A DNA stretch of 64,000 bases. It comes from Arthrobacter sp. YD4 (GTDB lineage Bacteria > Actinomycetota > Actinomycetes > Actinomycetales > Micrococcaceae). The position numbers and the translations under genes were made by a program. This document shows, in pieces, positions 42,826 to 52,309 of this stretch. Within the stretch, counting starts at the first letter, position 1. Every line of letters starts with the position of its first letter. The notes below the pieces were generated by a model. That model saw only the letters and a list, made by a program, of their open reading frames with translations, was not told the origin of the DNA and made no database searches. The stretch spans positions 434,001 to 498,000 of the forward strand of contig NZ_JAUHHD010000001.1 of the NCBI RefSeq assembly GCF_030410515.1, read 5' to 3'.

Positions 42826-44162
42826 GGGTTAACCCTAACTTTTTGTTGCGGAAACCGCGGATTCGGGGCCGGAACGGTGCCGGTATTGGACGTCGCCGGG
42901 ACCAGGGCCTCCAGGACCCGGATCATCCGGTCCTCGATGCCCCTGGCGGAGGGGTCGGTCAGGTTGGCCATCAGCCGGACCACGAACTTCATCAGCAGCG
43001 GCAGCGGCATGCCAGTCCGCAGCGCCAGCTTCATGACCGCCGGCTTGCCGATCACGGCGGCGAAGGCGCGGCCCAGGGTGAAGTGCGAGCCCCACTGGTC
43101 CCGGACGTAGCCGGCGTACCCGGACAGGTGCGCGTCGGCGTCGTTCCGGTCCCAGCCGGCCGCCGCGGACCGGGAGGCGGTGTCGATCAGGTATTCGGCG
43201 GCGAAGCGGGCGGACTCCATCGCGTAGGAGATGCCCTCGCCGTTGAACGGGGAGACCATGCCGCCGGCGTCACCGAGCAGCAGCAGGCCGGGAGCGTAGT
43301 GCGGGGTGCGGTTGAAGCCCATGGGCAACGCAGCACCGCGGATCTCGCCCACCTGGTTCTCCGGAGTGAAGCCCCACTCCGGCGGCATCCCGGCGGTCCA
43401 CTCGCGCAGGACCTGCTTGTAGTCGAGCTTGCCGAATTCCTTGGAGGAGTTCAGGATGCCCAGGCCCACGTTGGAGGTGCCGTCACCGACGCCGAAGATC
43501 CAGCCGTAGCCGGGCAGCAGCTTGCCGTCGGCGCCGGGCAGTTCCAGCCAGCCCTCCATCCAGTCGTCCTCGTGGCGGGGGCTGGTGAAGTAGGTGCGCA
43601 CGGCCACGCCGAGGGGGCGGTCGTCGCGTTTGCGCAGGCCCAGGGACACGGCGGTGCGGGTGGAGTTGCCGTCGGCGGCGAGGACGACGTCGGCGGTGAA
43701 GTCCCGGGTCTCCCCCGTCTTCCGGCCGGCGTCATCGAGCAGCGCGGCGCGGACGCCGGTGACCCGGCCGTCGTCGTCGCGGAGTGCTTCGGTGACGCTG
43801 TGGCGTTCGAGCACGACGGCGCCCGCGGACTGGGCGTGCCGGGCGAGCTCCTCGTCGAAGCCCAGCCGGGTCCGGATCAGGCCGTACTGCGGGAAGTCGG
43901 AGACCTCGGGCCAGGGCAGTTCGATGGTGCGGCCGCCCGCGATCAGCCGCAGGCCCTTGTTCCGCCGCCAGCCCTCGGTTTCGGGGTGCGGCAGGCCGAG
44001 CTTCTGGATTTCCCGCACCGCGCGGGGCGTGAGGCCGTCGCCGCAGACCTTCTCGCGCGGGAAGCTGGTCTTCTCCAGCACCGTAACCTCGAGGCCGGCC
44101 TGCGCCAGGTAGTACGCGGCGGTGGATCCGGCGGGACCCGCGCCGACGATCAGTACTTTCAC
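42822..44162 (-). CDS. menJ: Menaquinone reductase / geranylgeranyl reductase family flavoprotein
   Basis: A 446-aa FAD enzyme: VGAGPAGSTAAYYLA at the N-terminus, CGDGLTPRAV, and the GDAGGMVSPFNGEGI motif near residue 310. It belongs to the geranylgeranyl reductase family and resembles mycobacterial MenJ, which saturates one isoprene unit of menaquinone. Its location between menG and the polyprenyl synthase supports this. It starts 12 bases after the menG stop and overlaps the next gene by GTGA, so the three form an operon. Confidence 0.88.
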   Translation of the reverse strand: MKVLIVGAGPAGSTAAYYLAQAGLEVTVLEKTSFPREKVCGDGLTPRAVREIQKLGLPHPETEGWRRNKGLRLIAGGRTIELPWPEVSDFPQYGLIRTRLGFDEELARHAQSAGAVVLERHSVTEALRDDDGRVTGVRAALLDDAGRKTGETRDFTADVVLAADGNSTRTAVSLGLRKRDDRPLGVAVRTYFTSPRHEDDWMEGWLELPGADGKLLPGYGWIFGVGDGTSNVGLGILNSSKEFGKLDYKQVLREWTAGMPPEWGFTPENQVGEIRGAALPMGFNRTPHYAPGLLLLGDAGGMVSPFNGEGISYAMESARFAAEYLIDTASRSAAAGWDRNDADAHLSGYAGYVRDQWGSHFTLGRAFAAVIGKPAVMKLALRTGMPLPLLMKFVVRLMANLTDPSARGIEDRMIRVLEALVPATSNTGTVPAPNPRFPQQKVRVNP

Positions 44163-44174
44163 GGCATCGCCGGG

Positions 44175-44966
44175 CTAGCGCCCGGGCCGGGTGATGTTGC
44201 GCCGCAGCTTCGCGACCGGGCCGGCGTGGTTGGCCAGGGCCTGCGCACCGGCGGCGGGGCCGTCCGCCGGACCGGCCGGCTTCTGCGCCCGGTGCACGGC
44301 AACGATGCCGCCACTGAGGTTGCGGTAGCTGACGGACTCCCAGCCTGCTTCCTGCAGCCAGGCGGCCAGGTGGTCCTGGTCCGGCCAGGCGCGGATGGAT
44401 TCGGCGAGGTAGACGTAGGCGTCCGGGTTGGAGGAGACCTTGACGGCGATCGCGGGCAGCGCGCGCATCAGGTACTCGGTGTACATGGTCCGCCAGAGCG
44501 GCACCACGGGCTGGGAGAACTCGGCGATGACCAGCCGGCCGCCGGGTTTGGTGACCCGGAGCATCTCGGCGAGGGCCTTCTTGGGCTCGTTGACGTTGCG
44601 CAGGCCGAAGGAGATGGTGCTCGCGTCGAAGGTGTTGTCGGCGAACGGCAGCCGGGTGGCGTCGCCGGCGATGAAGTCGATGTCCGGGCGGCGGCGTTTG
44701 CCCACCTTCAGCATGCCCAGGGAGAAGTCGCAGGCGACGACGTCGACGCCGGCGTCCGCGTACGGCTCGCTGGAGGTGCCGGTTCCCGCGGCCAGGTCCA
44801 GCACCCGCTGGCCGGCCTTCACATCCATGGCTTCGACGACGATCCGGCGCCAGCGCCGGGTCTGTCCCATCGACAGCACATCGTTGACGACGTCGTATTT
44901 AGGCGCGACGTCATCAAACATCGTGGCTACTTCGTCCGGACGCTTATCCAAGGATGCTCGGTTCAC
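44175..44966 (-). CDS. menG: Demethylmenaquinone methyltransferase
   Basis: A 263-aa SAM-dependent methyltransferase of the UbiE/MenG family performing the last C-methylation of menaquinone. Diagnostic stretches are [19 protein letters not shown], the SAM site [20 protein letters not shown] and [11 protein letters not shown]. The final 40 residues are an Ala/Gly-rich tail. It heads the menG-menJ-polyprenyl synthase operon and is divergent from menF. The start is GTG 44966. Confidence 0.94.
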   Translation of the reverse strand: MNRASLDKRPDEVATMFDDVAPKYDVVNDVLSMGQTRRWRRIVVEAMDVKAGQRVLDLAAGTGTSSEPYADAGVDVVACDFSLGMLKVGKRRRPDIDFIAGDATRLPFADNTFDASTISFGLRNVNEPKKALAEMLRVTKPGGRLVIAEFSQPVVPLWRTMYTEYLMRALPAIAVKVSSNPDAYVYLAESIRAWPDQDHLAAWLQEAGWESVSYRNLSGGIVAVHRAQKPAGPADGPAAGAQALANHAGPVAKLRRNITRPGR

Positions 44967-45052
44967 CCCGTCATTGTCTCAAAACTTCCACCCTCCCCCT
45001 AACCGCCGGACCGGGCAGAGGGCGGGACACGCGGGAGTAGTGTTGTCTCATC

Positions 45053-46372
45053 ATGACGAGCGCGCCCGGCACCAGACATATCAGGACCCTGACAGTCCCC
45101 CTCGATGCTGATTCGTTCCCCGGGGGGCTGCCGTCATTTCTGGTCCGTGACGACGTGCTCTGCTGGACCCGCCGCGAGGCCGGACTGGTGGGCTTCGGGG
45201 AGGTGGACCGGTTCACGGCCACGGGTCCGGAGCGGTTCCTGGAGGCCGACATCTGGTGGCGCCACCTGGTCCTCGAGGCCGACGTCACCGACGCGGTGGA
45301 GTGCCCCGGCACCGGCCCGGTGGCCTTCGGCTCCTTTGCCTTCTCTAAGGTTTCCGCGCACGAATCCCGGCTGATCATCCCCGAGGTCGTGGTGGGGCTG
45401 CGCGACGGGACGGCCTGGCTGACCCAGATCACCGCCGACGACGTCGATCTCACCGAGGCGGGCGCGCACGCCGCCCTGAACCGCTGGCTGGACACCGCGC
45501 CGGAGCGGACGCCGCAGGGCGACCGTGAGGCCAAGCTCAGCACCGGGGCGCTCAGCGAGACGGACTGGATGGCCGCCGTCGCCGCAGGCGTCGCCGAAAT
45601 CCGCACCGGGGCACTGGAGAAGCTGGTGCTGGCCCGGGATATCGTGGCCACTTTGCCCGACGGCGTGCACGCGGCCGCCATCCTCCGCGAACTGGCCGTC
45701 CGGTACCGCGAGTGCTGGACCTACGGCGTGGACGGGCTGGTGGGATCCACCCCCGAGATGCTGATCCAGGTGGAGGGCCGCACCGCCCAGGCCCGCGTGC
45801 TGGCCGGGACCCTGGACCGGCGGGACGCCGACGGGATCGAGGGCAGCCCGCTGGACTTCGCCGAACGGGTCCTGGCCGGGTCCGAGAAGCAGCGCCACGA
45901 GCACGACATCGCCATCGCGTCGCTGACCACCCAGCTGGCGCCGTTCTCCGAGGCCATGAACGCCCACAGCGAGCCCTTCATCCTCGAACTGCCCAACGTC
46001 TGGCACCTGGCTTCTGACGTGAAGGCCGAACTGACCGAGGTGGAGGGCCACGTCCCCACCTGCCTGGCGCTGATCAATGCCTTGCACCCCACCGCGGCCG
46101 TCTGCGGCACCCCCACCACGGTGGCCGGGGCGCTCATCCGCAAGCTCGAGCACCTGGACCGCGGCCCGTACGCCGGCCCGGTGGGCTGGCTGGACGCGGC
46201 CGGCAACGGCGAATGGGGTATCGCCCTGCGCGGCGCGGTGGTCGAAGGCCCGGACACGGTCCGGCTCTACGCCGGCTGCGGCGTGGTGGAGGGCTCGGTC
46301 CCCGAAATGGAGCTGGCCGAGACCTGGGCGAAATTCCGGCCGATGCTGGAATCCCTCGGCATCGAGAGCTGA
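45053..46372 (+). CDS. menF: Isochorismate synthase
   Basis: A 439-aa chorismate-binding enzyme that turns chorismate into isochorismate, the first committed step of menaquinone synthesis. The C-terminal catalytic domain includes KLVLARDIVAT, GSTPEMLIQVEGRTAQARVLAGT, and NALHPTAAVCGTP with the conserved HPT. The N-terminal half is the less conserved beta-rich part typical of MenF/EntC. Siderophore-type (EntC/DhbC) function is the alternative, but divergence from menG favours MenF. 86 bases separate the two divergent genes and TTGTCTCA occurs near both starts. Confidence 0.9.
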   Translation: MTSAPGTRHIRTLTVPLDADSFPGGLPSFLVRDDVLCWTRREAGLVGFGEVDRFTATGPERFLEADIWWRHLVLEADVTDAVECPGTGPVAFGSFAFSKVSAHESRLIIPEVVVGLRDGTAWLTQITADDVDLTEAGAHAALNRWLDTAPERTPQGDREAKLSTGALSETDWMAAVAAGVAEIRTGALEKLVLARDIVATLPDGVHAAAILRELAVRYRECWTYGVDGLVGSTPEMLIQVEGRTAQARVLAGTLDRRDADGIEGSPLDFAERVLAGSEKQRHEHDIAIASLTTQLAPFSEAMNAHSEPFILELPNVWHLASDVKAELTEVEGHVPTCLALINALHPTAAVCGTPTTVAGALIRKLEHLDRGPYAGPVGWLDAAGNGEWGIALRGAVVEGPDTVRLYAGCGVVEGSVPEMELAETWAKFRPMLESLGIES

Positions 46373-46552
46373 GCCCCGGTTCTTAGAGCGCACGCGGGCC
46401 TAGCCGCTGGCGGCGGGAAGCCGGCGCACCGGCGCCGTGCAGGGGAGGCCGGCGCACCGCCGTCGTATCCCTGGCTCACCAGGCGGCCGTCCGCCGCGAC
46501 ACCGGAATCCGGGATTCCAGACATCTGCCCGGCGGTAATGGTTGCAAAAGCG

Positions 46553-46577
46553 TTCACTATAGTTATCCAATAGTGAA
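46553..46577. promoter_or_regulatory. Palindromic operator TTCACTAT-n9-ATAGTGAA upstream of the amino-acid importer
   Basis: A perfect 8-bp inverted repeat with a 9-nt spacer in an unusually AT-rich stretch 92-116 bases before the binding-protein gene. The same half-site partly recurs as CACTATGAA at about 46617. The AT-rich gap of 296 bases after menF has no gene. This is a good candidate binding site for a dimeric regulator of the importer. Confidence 0.5.
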
Positions 46578-46668
46578 ACTTAGTTTTCTGTGACGTACAT
46601 CTCTTGTTCGGCGATACACTATGAACCGATTTAGTTCCCGGCTCCCCTGCAACAAAAGGTAAGAAAAA

Positions 46669-47625
46669 ATGCAGATCTCCCGTTCGCTCCTGAGCGCCTC
46701 CACGCTCAAGGCCGCCACCGTCCTTGCCGTCGGTGCTCTGGCACTGTCCGCCTGCACCAACGCCTCCGAGACCGGGTCCGGCGCCGGCAGCCCCGCAGCC
46801 TCCGGCGCGACGAAGGCCAGCTTCGACCCCACGACCGTGCAGAAGGACGATTCCCTGGCCGCCATGGTCCCCGCGGCCATCAAGTCCAAGGGCACCCTGA
46901 CCATCGGCGCCGACACCAGCTACGCCCCGGCCGAATTCCTCGGCCCGGACGGCCAGACCCCGGTGGGCTACGACGTCGACATCGCCAAGGCGATCGGCGC
47001 GACCCTGGGCCTCAAGGTCCAGGTCCAGACCGCGGAATTCACCGGCATCCTCCCGGCGCTCGGCCCGAAGTACGACCTGGGCATCTCCTCCTTCACCATC
47101 AACAAGGAGCGCCTCGGCGCGGTGAACATGGTCAGCTACTTCAACGCCGGCACCGCCTGGGCAGTGAAGAAGGGCAACCCGAAGAGCTTCTCGCTCGATG
47201 ACGTCTGCGGCAAGGCCATCGGCGTCCAGACCGGCACCGTGCAGGAAGACCCGGACCTCGCCGACCGCAACAAGAAGTGCACCGCCGAGGGCAAGAAGCC
47301 GATCGAAATCGTGACGCTGAAGAACCAGACCGACGTCACCACCCGCCTGGTCAACGGCAGCATCGACGCGATGGCCGCCGATTCCCCGATCATCGGCTAC
47401 GCCCTCACCCAGACCAACGGCCAGCTCGAGAAGCTCGGCGACGTCTACGACGCCGCTCCGCAGGGCATCGCCGTCGCCAAGTCGGACACGGCCCTCGCGG
47501 ACCTCGTCCAGAAGACCATGACCAAGCTGATCGCTGACGGGTCCTACAAGAAGATCCTCGAGGGCTGGGGCAACGCCGAAGGCGCCATCACCAAGTCCGA
47601 GCTCAACCCGGCGGCGTCGTCTTGA
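46669..47625 (+). CDS. Polar amino-acid ABC transporter substrate-binding lipoprotein
   Basis: A 318-aa SBP_bac_3 (family 3) binding protein. The lipoprotein signal ends ALSACTNAS (Cys near residue 29) and a Gly/Ser/Ala linker follows. TIGADTSYAPAEF, VGYDVDIAKAIGATLGLKVQ and RLVNGSIDAMAADSPI are family 3 hallmarks for glutamate, arginine, cystine or similar ligands; the specificity is not evident. AAAGGTAAG precedes ATG 46669. The stop TGA overlaps the TTG proposed as the permease start, indicating a tight three-gene operon. Confidence 0.9.
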   Translation: MQISRSLLSASTLKAATVLAVGALALSACTNASETGSGAGSPAASGATKASFDPTTVQKDDSLAAMVPAAIKSKGTLTIGADTSYAPAEFLGPDGQTPVGYDVDIAKAIGATLGLKVQVQTAEFTGILPALGPKYDLGISSFTINKERLGAVNMVSYFNAGTAWAVKKGNPKSFSLDDVCGKAIGVQTGTVQEDPDLADRNKKCTAEGKKPIEIVTLKNQTDVTTRLVNGSIDAMAADSPIIGYALTQTNGQLEKLGDVYDAAPQGIAVAKSDTALADLVQKTMTKLIADGSYKKILEGWGNAEGAITKSELNPAASS

Positions 47626-48617
47626 GCCTAACCGGCCACTCGGATGCTGCAATGAAGGACCGGAATGAGGAAGCACCGGTACTGAACAAGTCGGTACCGG
47701 TGCGCCACCCCGGCCGCTGGATCAGCGCCATCATCATCGGTGGCGCCCTGGTCCTGCTGCTGCAGAGCCTCGTGACCAACCCCAACTTCCGCTGGGACGT
47801 CGTCGCCACCTACATCCTGGACGTCAAGGTGGTCCAGGGCGTGGGCTGGACCCTGCTCCTGACCGTCACCTCGATGGTCCTGGCGATTGTCCTGGCCATC
47901 CTGTTGGCGGTCATGCGGCAGTCCGACAACCCGGTGCTGCGCTACACCAGCTGGCTCTGGGTCTGGTTCTTCCGCGGCACCCCGGTCTACACCCAGCTGG
48001 TGTTCTGGGGCCTGGTCACCGTGCTCTACCCGGCCATCACCCTGGGCATCCCGTTCGGTCCGGAGCTGTTCAGCTACGCGCTCTCGGATCCCAGCAAGGG
48101 CCTGATCCCCGCGATCCTGGGCCTGGGCCTGAACGAGTCCGCGTACCTGGCCGAGATCTTCCGGGCCGGCCTGAAGTCCGTGGACCGGGGCCAGACCGAG
48201 GCCGCCGAGGCGCTCGGCATGTCCAAGGGCAAGATTATGTGGCGGATCATCCTGCCGCAGGCCATGCGGATCATCGTCCCGCCCACGGGCAACGAGACCA
48301 TCGGCATGCTCAAGACCACCTCTCTGGTCCTGGCCGTGCCGTTCACCCTGGACCTGACCTTCGCCACCAACGCCCTAGCCAACCGGATCTACCTGCCGAT
48401 CCCGCTGCTGATCGTCGCGGCGTTCTGGTACCTGCTGGTCACCAGCATCCTGATGGTGGGCCAGCACTACCTTGAGGCGTACTACGGCAAGGGCGTGGAC
48501 AACCTGGCACCCGCCGCGGTGAATCCCGCCGCCGCCAAGGCCGCCGCGGCCGGCACCCCCGGCGCCGACGCCCAGCGGTCACTGAAAACGGACTTCCCCG
48601 AGGAGAGTGCCCGATGA
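47622..48617 (+). CDS. Polar amino-acid ABC transporter permease
   Basis: A 331-aa inner-membrane permease (HisM/GlnP type) with about five to six hydrophobic segments and the EAA motif [24 protein letters not shown]. The N-terminal 35 residues are cytosolic and the C-terminus is Ala/Pro-rich. The TTG at 47622 overlaps the upstream stop (TTGA); an in-frame ATG at 47652 is an equally reasonable start. It overlaps the ATPase gene by ATGA. As the only permease in the operon it presumably homodimerises. Confidence 0.9.
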   Translation: MSLTGHSDAAMKDRNEEAPVLNKSVPVRHPGRWISAIIIGGALVLLLQSLVTNPNFRWDVVATYILDVKVVQGVGWTLLLTVTSMVLAIVLAILLAVMRQSDNPVLRYTSWLWVWFFRGTPVYTQLVFWGLVTVLYPAITLGIPFGPELFSYALSDPSKGLIPAILGLGLNESAYLAEIFRAGLKSVDRGQTEAAEALGMSKGKIMWRIILPQAMRIIVPPTGNETIGMLKTTSLVLAVPFTLDLTFATNALANRIYLPIPLLIVAAFWYLLVTSILMVGQHYLEAYYGKGVDNLAPAAVNPAAAKAAAAGTPGADAQRSLKTDFPEESAR

Positions 48618-49390
48618 CGGCCATCGCCGAGAAGCCACTGGTCGAAATCCAGGGGCTGCACAAGTACTACGGCCACCACCATGTGCTGCGCGGCATCGAC
48701 CTGACCGTCAACCAGGGCGAGGTCTCCGTGGTGATCGGTCCGTCCGGCTCCGGCAAGTCCACCATGCTCCGCTGCGTGAACCTGCTGGAAACCATCAGCG
48801 CCGGCAGGATCTCGGTCGGCGGATCGCTGATCGGCTACCGCGAGGTCAACGGCCGCTTGCACGATTTGAAGGCCAAGGAGATCGCCGCCCAGCGCCGCGA
48901 GATCGGCATGGTCTTCCAGCGCTTCAACCTGTTCCCACACAAGACGGCACTGCAGAACGTGATGGAGGCTCCGGTCCAGGTCAAGGGCCAGCCGAAGGAC
49001 GTCGCCAAGAAGCGGGCACTGGAGCTGCTGGACCGCGTCGGCCTGGCCGACCGCTCCGGGCACTACCCCTCGCAGCTTTCCGGCGGGCAGCAGCAGCGTG
49101 TGGCGATCGCCCGGGCGCTGGCCATGGATCCGGAGCTGATGCTCTTCGACGAGCCCACCTCGGCGCTGGACCCCGAGCTGGTGGGCGACGTGCTGAACGT
49201 GATGAAGGACCTCGCCAAGTCCGGCATGACCATGATCGTGGTGACCCACGAGATCGGTTTCGCCCGGGAGGTCGGTGACCGGCTGACGTTCATGGACGGC
49301 GGCGTCGTCGTCGAATCCGGCGACCCGCGCGAGGTGCTGTCCAACCCGCAGCACGCCCGCACCAAGGAGTTCCTGAGCCGGGTGCTCTAG
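48614..49390 (+). CDS. Polar amino-acid ABC transporter ATP-binding protein
   Basis: A 258-aa ATPase of the GlnQ/HisP group. Walker [11 protein letters not shown]-loop [15 protein letters not shown], signature [15 protein letters not shown], Walker [16 protein letters not shown] and the switch His in [12 protein letters not shown] are all present. It completes the importer with the genes at 46669 and 47622. A 4-base ATGA overlap with the permease and a GAGGAGAG upstream mark the start. The large palindrome at 49410-49469 follows 19 bases after the stop. Confidence 0.94.
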   Translation: MTAIAEKPLVEIQGLHKYYGHHHVLRGIDLTVNQGEVSVVIGPSGSGKSTMLRCVNLLETISAGRISVGGSLIGYREVNGRLHDLKAKEIAAQRREIGMVFQRFNLFPHKTALQNVMEAPVQVKGQPKDVAKKRALELLDRVGLADRSGHYPSQLSGGQQQRVAIARALAMDPELMLFDEPTSALDPELVGDVLNVMKDLAKSGMTMIVVTHEIGFAREVGDRLTFMDGGVVVESGDPREVLSNPQHARTKEFLSRVL

Positions 49391-49409
49391 GGTCCGGATC
49401 TCTTCCTGT

Positions 49410-49469
49410 CGACGCGCAAATGCCCTGTCGCTGCCGATATTCCGGTAGCAGCAGGGCATTTGCGCGTCG
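49410..49469. repeat. 60-bp palindrome with perfect 18-bp arms (copy 1 of family CGACGCGCAAATG)
   Basis: CGACGCGCAAATGCCCTG (49410-49427) and its exact reverse complement (49452-49469) flank a 24-nt centre that is itself partly self-complementary. It sits between the ends of the importer ATPase gene and the AbiEi gene, so it may also terminate both. A related copy lies at 50524-50583. Confidence 0.75.
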
Positions 49470-49476
49470 TAGGGAC

Positions 49477-50442
49477 TTATTCGGGTCGCCGACGGGCGGA
49501 CCGAGCACGACGGCGGGGAACGCCTGCCGCCGACAGCGCACTCTCCAGCCGCGCGGGTGACATCAGGTCCTGCCACACCCACCGCACCACGGAGAAACCG
49601 GCGGCCCGCATCCGGTCTTCCCTCCGTTTCTCGTCGACCACGGCCTGCGAGGCTGTGCGGCCCTTCAAATATTCAGGCTTCATGTACTTCACGACCCCGT
49701 CGAACTCACCCGCAACCCGGCCCTCGGCCCAGAAGTAGTCAGAGAAGCTCACCCGCCCGGAGCGGTCCCGGATCTCGTACTGCAGCGCCGGAGCCTCGAA
49801 GCCGGCAGCCCACATCAGGGCCCGCCCATAGGACTCCCCCGCCGAACCGGACCTCGGATCTCCGAACTCCACGGCAGCCCGGATCCGTTGGGCCGCGGCG
49901 GCCGTGTAGTTCCCTTCGACGGCGAAAAGCAGTTCTTCCTTCGAAACCGGCGCCAGCCCGCGGGTGGTGTCCGCCTTCAGGATGTGGTCTACGGGCACAA
50001 CCGCCTGGGTGAACGGGGTGTAGGCCGCAAGATCCAGAACGGTTCGGATCCGCCCCGTCACCAGCAGCCCGTCCCGTTCCACGACGTCGAGGCCGGCGAA
50101 GCGCGCGTAGTGCCGCTTCACCCCGGCGCGGGACCGTCCGCCGTCGTTCTTCAGCGTCAAGGCGTATATGGGCCGCCCGTAGCCAATCGTGGGAATGCCC
50201 CAGACGGATGCTGCCGAGTGCCGGGCAAACACGGTCGGCGCCACGAAGGTCTCCGCCGCCGCACTCACGCCCAGCCGGTACTTCTCCCACTCGGACAGGG
50301 CCGCCCATGCTGGTCCGTCGACGTAAACGCCGTGCCTGATCCGTGTGAGGGCACCTGCCCGGCAGCGTGCAGCCAGTTGCTTAGGGGTCAGTCCAAGCTG
50401 CAAATGTTCACGGGCAAGAACCAGTCTGGGGAGTTCGCTCAT
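49477..50442 (-). CDS. AbiEi-N/DUF559-like protein bracketed by palindromes
   Basis: A 321-aa protein: an AbiEi-like winged-helix N-terminus (about 10-60, LGLTPKQLAARCRAGALTRIRHGVYVDG), a middle region with RTVLDLAAYTPFTQAVVPVDHILK, and a C-terminal endonuclease-like part with VAGEFDGVVKY, EKRREDRMRAAGFSVVRW. It may be an antitoxin-type transcription factor or a nuclease; no toxin gene adjoins it. Two related palindromes lie on either side (49410-49469 and 50524-50583), eight bases after its stop and about 80 bases before its start. The domain layout parallels the gene at 40484, though sequences are distant. Confidence 0.72.
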   Translation of the reverse strand: MSELPRLVLAREHLQLGLTPKQLAARCRAGALTRIRHGVYVDGPAWAALSEWEKYRLGVSAAAETFVAPTVFARHSAASVWGIPTIGYGRPIYALTLKNDGGRSRAGVKRHYARFAGLDVVERDGLLVTGRIRTVLDLAAYTPFTQAVVPVDHILKADTTRGLAPVSKEELLFAVEGNYTAAAAQRIRAAVEFGDPRSGSAGESYGRALMWAAGFEAPALQYEIRDRSGRVSFSDYFWAEGRVAGEFDGVVKYMKPEYLKGRTASQAVVDEKRREDRMRAAGFSVVRWVWQDLMSPARLESALSAAGVPRRRARSARRRPE

Positions 50443-50523
50443 GATCCGAGGGTGACTCGTTAGTGCCGCTCGTGGTTTCCGGGGTAGGCACTATGTGGAC
50501 AGTTCGCGGCGGCCCGGTCCCAT

Positions 50524-50583
50524 CGACCCGCAAAATACCCTGCGCACAGGGTATTCCGCGGGCGCAGGGTCATTTGCGCGTCG
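50524..50583. repeat. 60-bp imperfect palindrome (copy 2 of family CGACGCGCAAATG)
   Basis: Arms at 50524-50545 and 50562-50583 pair at about 18-19 of 22 positions. The right arm read inward is CGACGCGCAAATGACCCTG, nearly the arm of the 49410-49469 element, and both elements are 60 bp long. It lies between the menD stop (50603) and the start of the AbiEi gene. Confidence 0.65.
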
Positions 50584-50602
50584 CCAGGCGGGCAGCGCGG
50601 AG

Positions 50603-52309
50603 CTACCCGCCGAGGGTGCCGGCGACGGCGGCGGCCACCGCGGTGCGGATGCTGCCGTGCAGGGCCCGCAGGCGCCGCCGGTCGGTCCGGACCTCGATGA
50701 TGCTCCGGCCCTCCACCGGTTCGGCCAGGGCCGCGGCGAGCTCCGCCGTCGTGGTCACGGCCCTGTGCGGCACGCCGTAGGCCGTGGCGAGGGCGGACAG
50801 GTCAACTGTGTGCGGGGTGCCGAAGAGGCGTTCGACGGCGGTGCCGTAGCGGCCGGACTGGTCGATTCCGCCGTGTTCCAGCAGCCCGAAGATCGCGCCG
50901 CCGGCGTCGTTGAGGACCACGATCCGCAGCGCCGGGTCCGTCTCCCCCGCCCCGAGGAACAGGCCCCCGGCGTCGTGCAGGAACGTCACGTCGCCCAGCA
51001 GGACGGTGGTTTCCTGCCGCCCACCGACCGCGACGCCGGTGGCGGTGGCCAGGGTGCCGTCGATCCCGGCGAGGCCGCGGTTGGCGAAGACGGTGGCCTG
51101 CGGTTCCTGCGGCGGGACACCGGCAAGGTCCACGTCGCGTATGCCGTTGGAGGAGCCCAGCACCAGCTGCCCGGAGGTGTGCTCCCAGACCTGGGCGCCG
51201 ACGGCGGGACCGGTGGCCTCGGCATTGCCGGCGAGAACGGAGTCCAGGGCGTGCTGTGCGGCAGCCCCGGCCAGCACCCAGGCGTCCAGCCAGGCGGCGG
51301 GTCCGCGGCCGGCGAACTCGGCCAGGTCCGCGAGGGTTTCCAACGGCAGCTCGGTCCGGCGGCCGGGTTCGTACCAGGCCACGGGCACCGGCTGGTACAG
51401 GGCGGAGGGGACGTCGGCGCGGGCCAGCAACGCCGAGACCGGCCGGGACAGGGTGGGCCGGCCGAAGAGGACCACGCGTTCGATGGGCTGGGCCGCGTCC
51501 GGGCCGAAGTGCTCCAGCAGCAGCCGGTAGGGGCCAACGGCGTTGGGACCGAACCGGGCGTTGGAGGACGGTTCGGCAAGCAGCGGCAGTCCGTGGGCGC
51601 GGGCGAACGCCTCGGCGACGGGGCCGGCGTCGTGCCCGGCGAGGACCACGGTGCGCCGCTCCGGCAGGGCGGCGTCGGCGGCGGGGAAGTCCAGCGCGAG
51701 CGGGGTCCGCGGGGCGTGGTGGACCCGGCGGGCGGCGGGGTCGCCCATGCTTTCCCCCTCGGCGGGGACCAGCGGGTCCCGGAAGGCCAGGTTCAGCTGC
51801 ACGGGGCCGGGCGGGATGTCCTCGAAGGCTCCGGTGGCGGCGCTGAGCGCGGTCTCCACCGCGCGGACCGGGTTGTCCCCGGCGGCCACGTCGACGGCGA
51901 AGCGGACGTGCTCGCCGAACAGGTCCGGCTGGATGGTGGTCTGGTTCGCGCCGGTGCCGCGCAGTTCGTCGGGCCGGTCGGCGGAGAGGACCACCAGTGG
52001 CACGGCGGCGTGGTTGGCCTCCATGACGGCCGGCAGCAGGTTGCCGACGGCGGTCCCTGAGGTGGTGAGGACGGCGGCGGGGGCGCCGGTGGCGAGGGCC
52101 AGGCCCAGGGCGGTGAAGCCGGCGTCGCGTTCGTCGATCCGGACCAGCAGTTCAACGCGGCCGGCGGTGTCCGCCTCGGCCAGCGCGTACGCCATGGGCG
52201 CGGACCGGGAGCCGGGAGCGACGACGACGTAGCGGACGCCGGCCCCGAGCAGGGCGGCAACGGCCATCCGCGCGCTCTCGACTGCGCCCAGTCCCCCGCC
52301 CTGGCTCAC
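50603..52309 (-). CDS. menD: SEPHCHC synthase (menaquinone biosynthesis)
   Basis: A 568-aa thiamine-diphosphate enzyme joining isochorismate and 2-oxoglutarate. VVVAPGSRSAPMAYAL, RIDERDAGFTALGLALATG (containing the catalytic Glu), TTSGTAVGNLLPAVMEANHA and the C-terminal ThDP site LGDVTFLHDAGGL with VVLNDAGGAIFGLLEHG are all present. The start is GTG 52309, which overlaps the argS stop by GTGA, an unusual partner. It acts after MenF (45053) and before MenH/MenC (56436). Confidence 0.94.
   Translation of the reverse strand: MSQGGGLGAVESARMAVAALLGAGVRYVVVAPGSRSAPMAYALAEADTAGRVELLVRIDERDAGFTALGLALATGAPAAVLTTSGTAVGNLLPAVMEANHAAVPLVVLSADRPDELRGTGANQTTIQPDLFGEHVRFAVDVAAGDNPVRAVETALSAATGAFEDIPPGPVQLNLAFRDPLVPAEGESMGDPAARRVHHAPRTPLALDFPAADAALPERRTVVLAGHDAGPVAEAFARAHGLPLLAEPSSNARFGPNAVGPYRLLLEHFGPDAAQPIERVVLFGRPTLSRPVSALLARADVPSALYQPVPVAWYEPGRRTELPLETLADLAEFAGRGPAAWLDAWVLAGAAAQHALDSVLAGNAEATGPAVGAQVWEHTSGQLVLGSSNGIRDVDLAGVPPQEPQATVFANRGLAGIDGTLATATGVAVGGRQETTVLLGDVTFLHDAGGLFLGAGETDPALRIVVLNDAGGAIFGLLEHGGIDQSGRYGTAVERLFGTPHTVDLSALATAYGVPHRAVTTTAELAAALAEPVEGRSIIEVRTDRRRLRALHGSIRTAVAAAVAGTLGG

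Noticed and set aside
46379..46470. GCCGGCGCACCG direct repeats after menF as a specific element
   Set aside because: Two copies of a 12-bp GC-rich string without symmetry or spacing pattern; chance or simple slippage is adequate.
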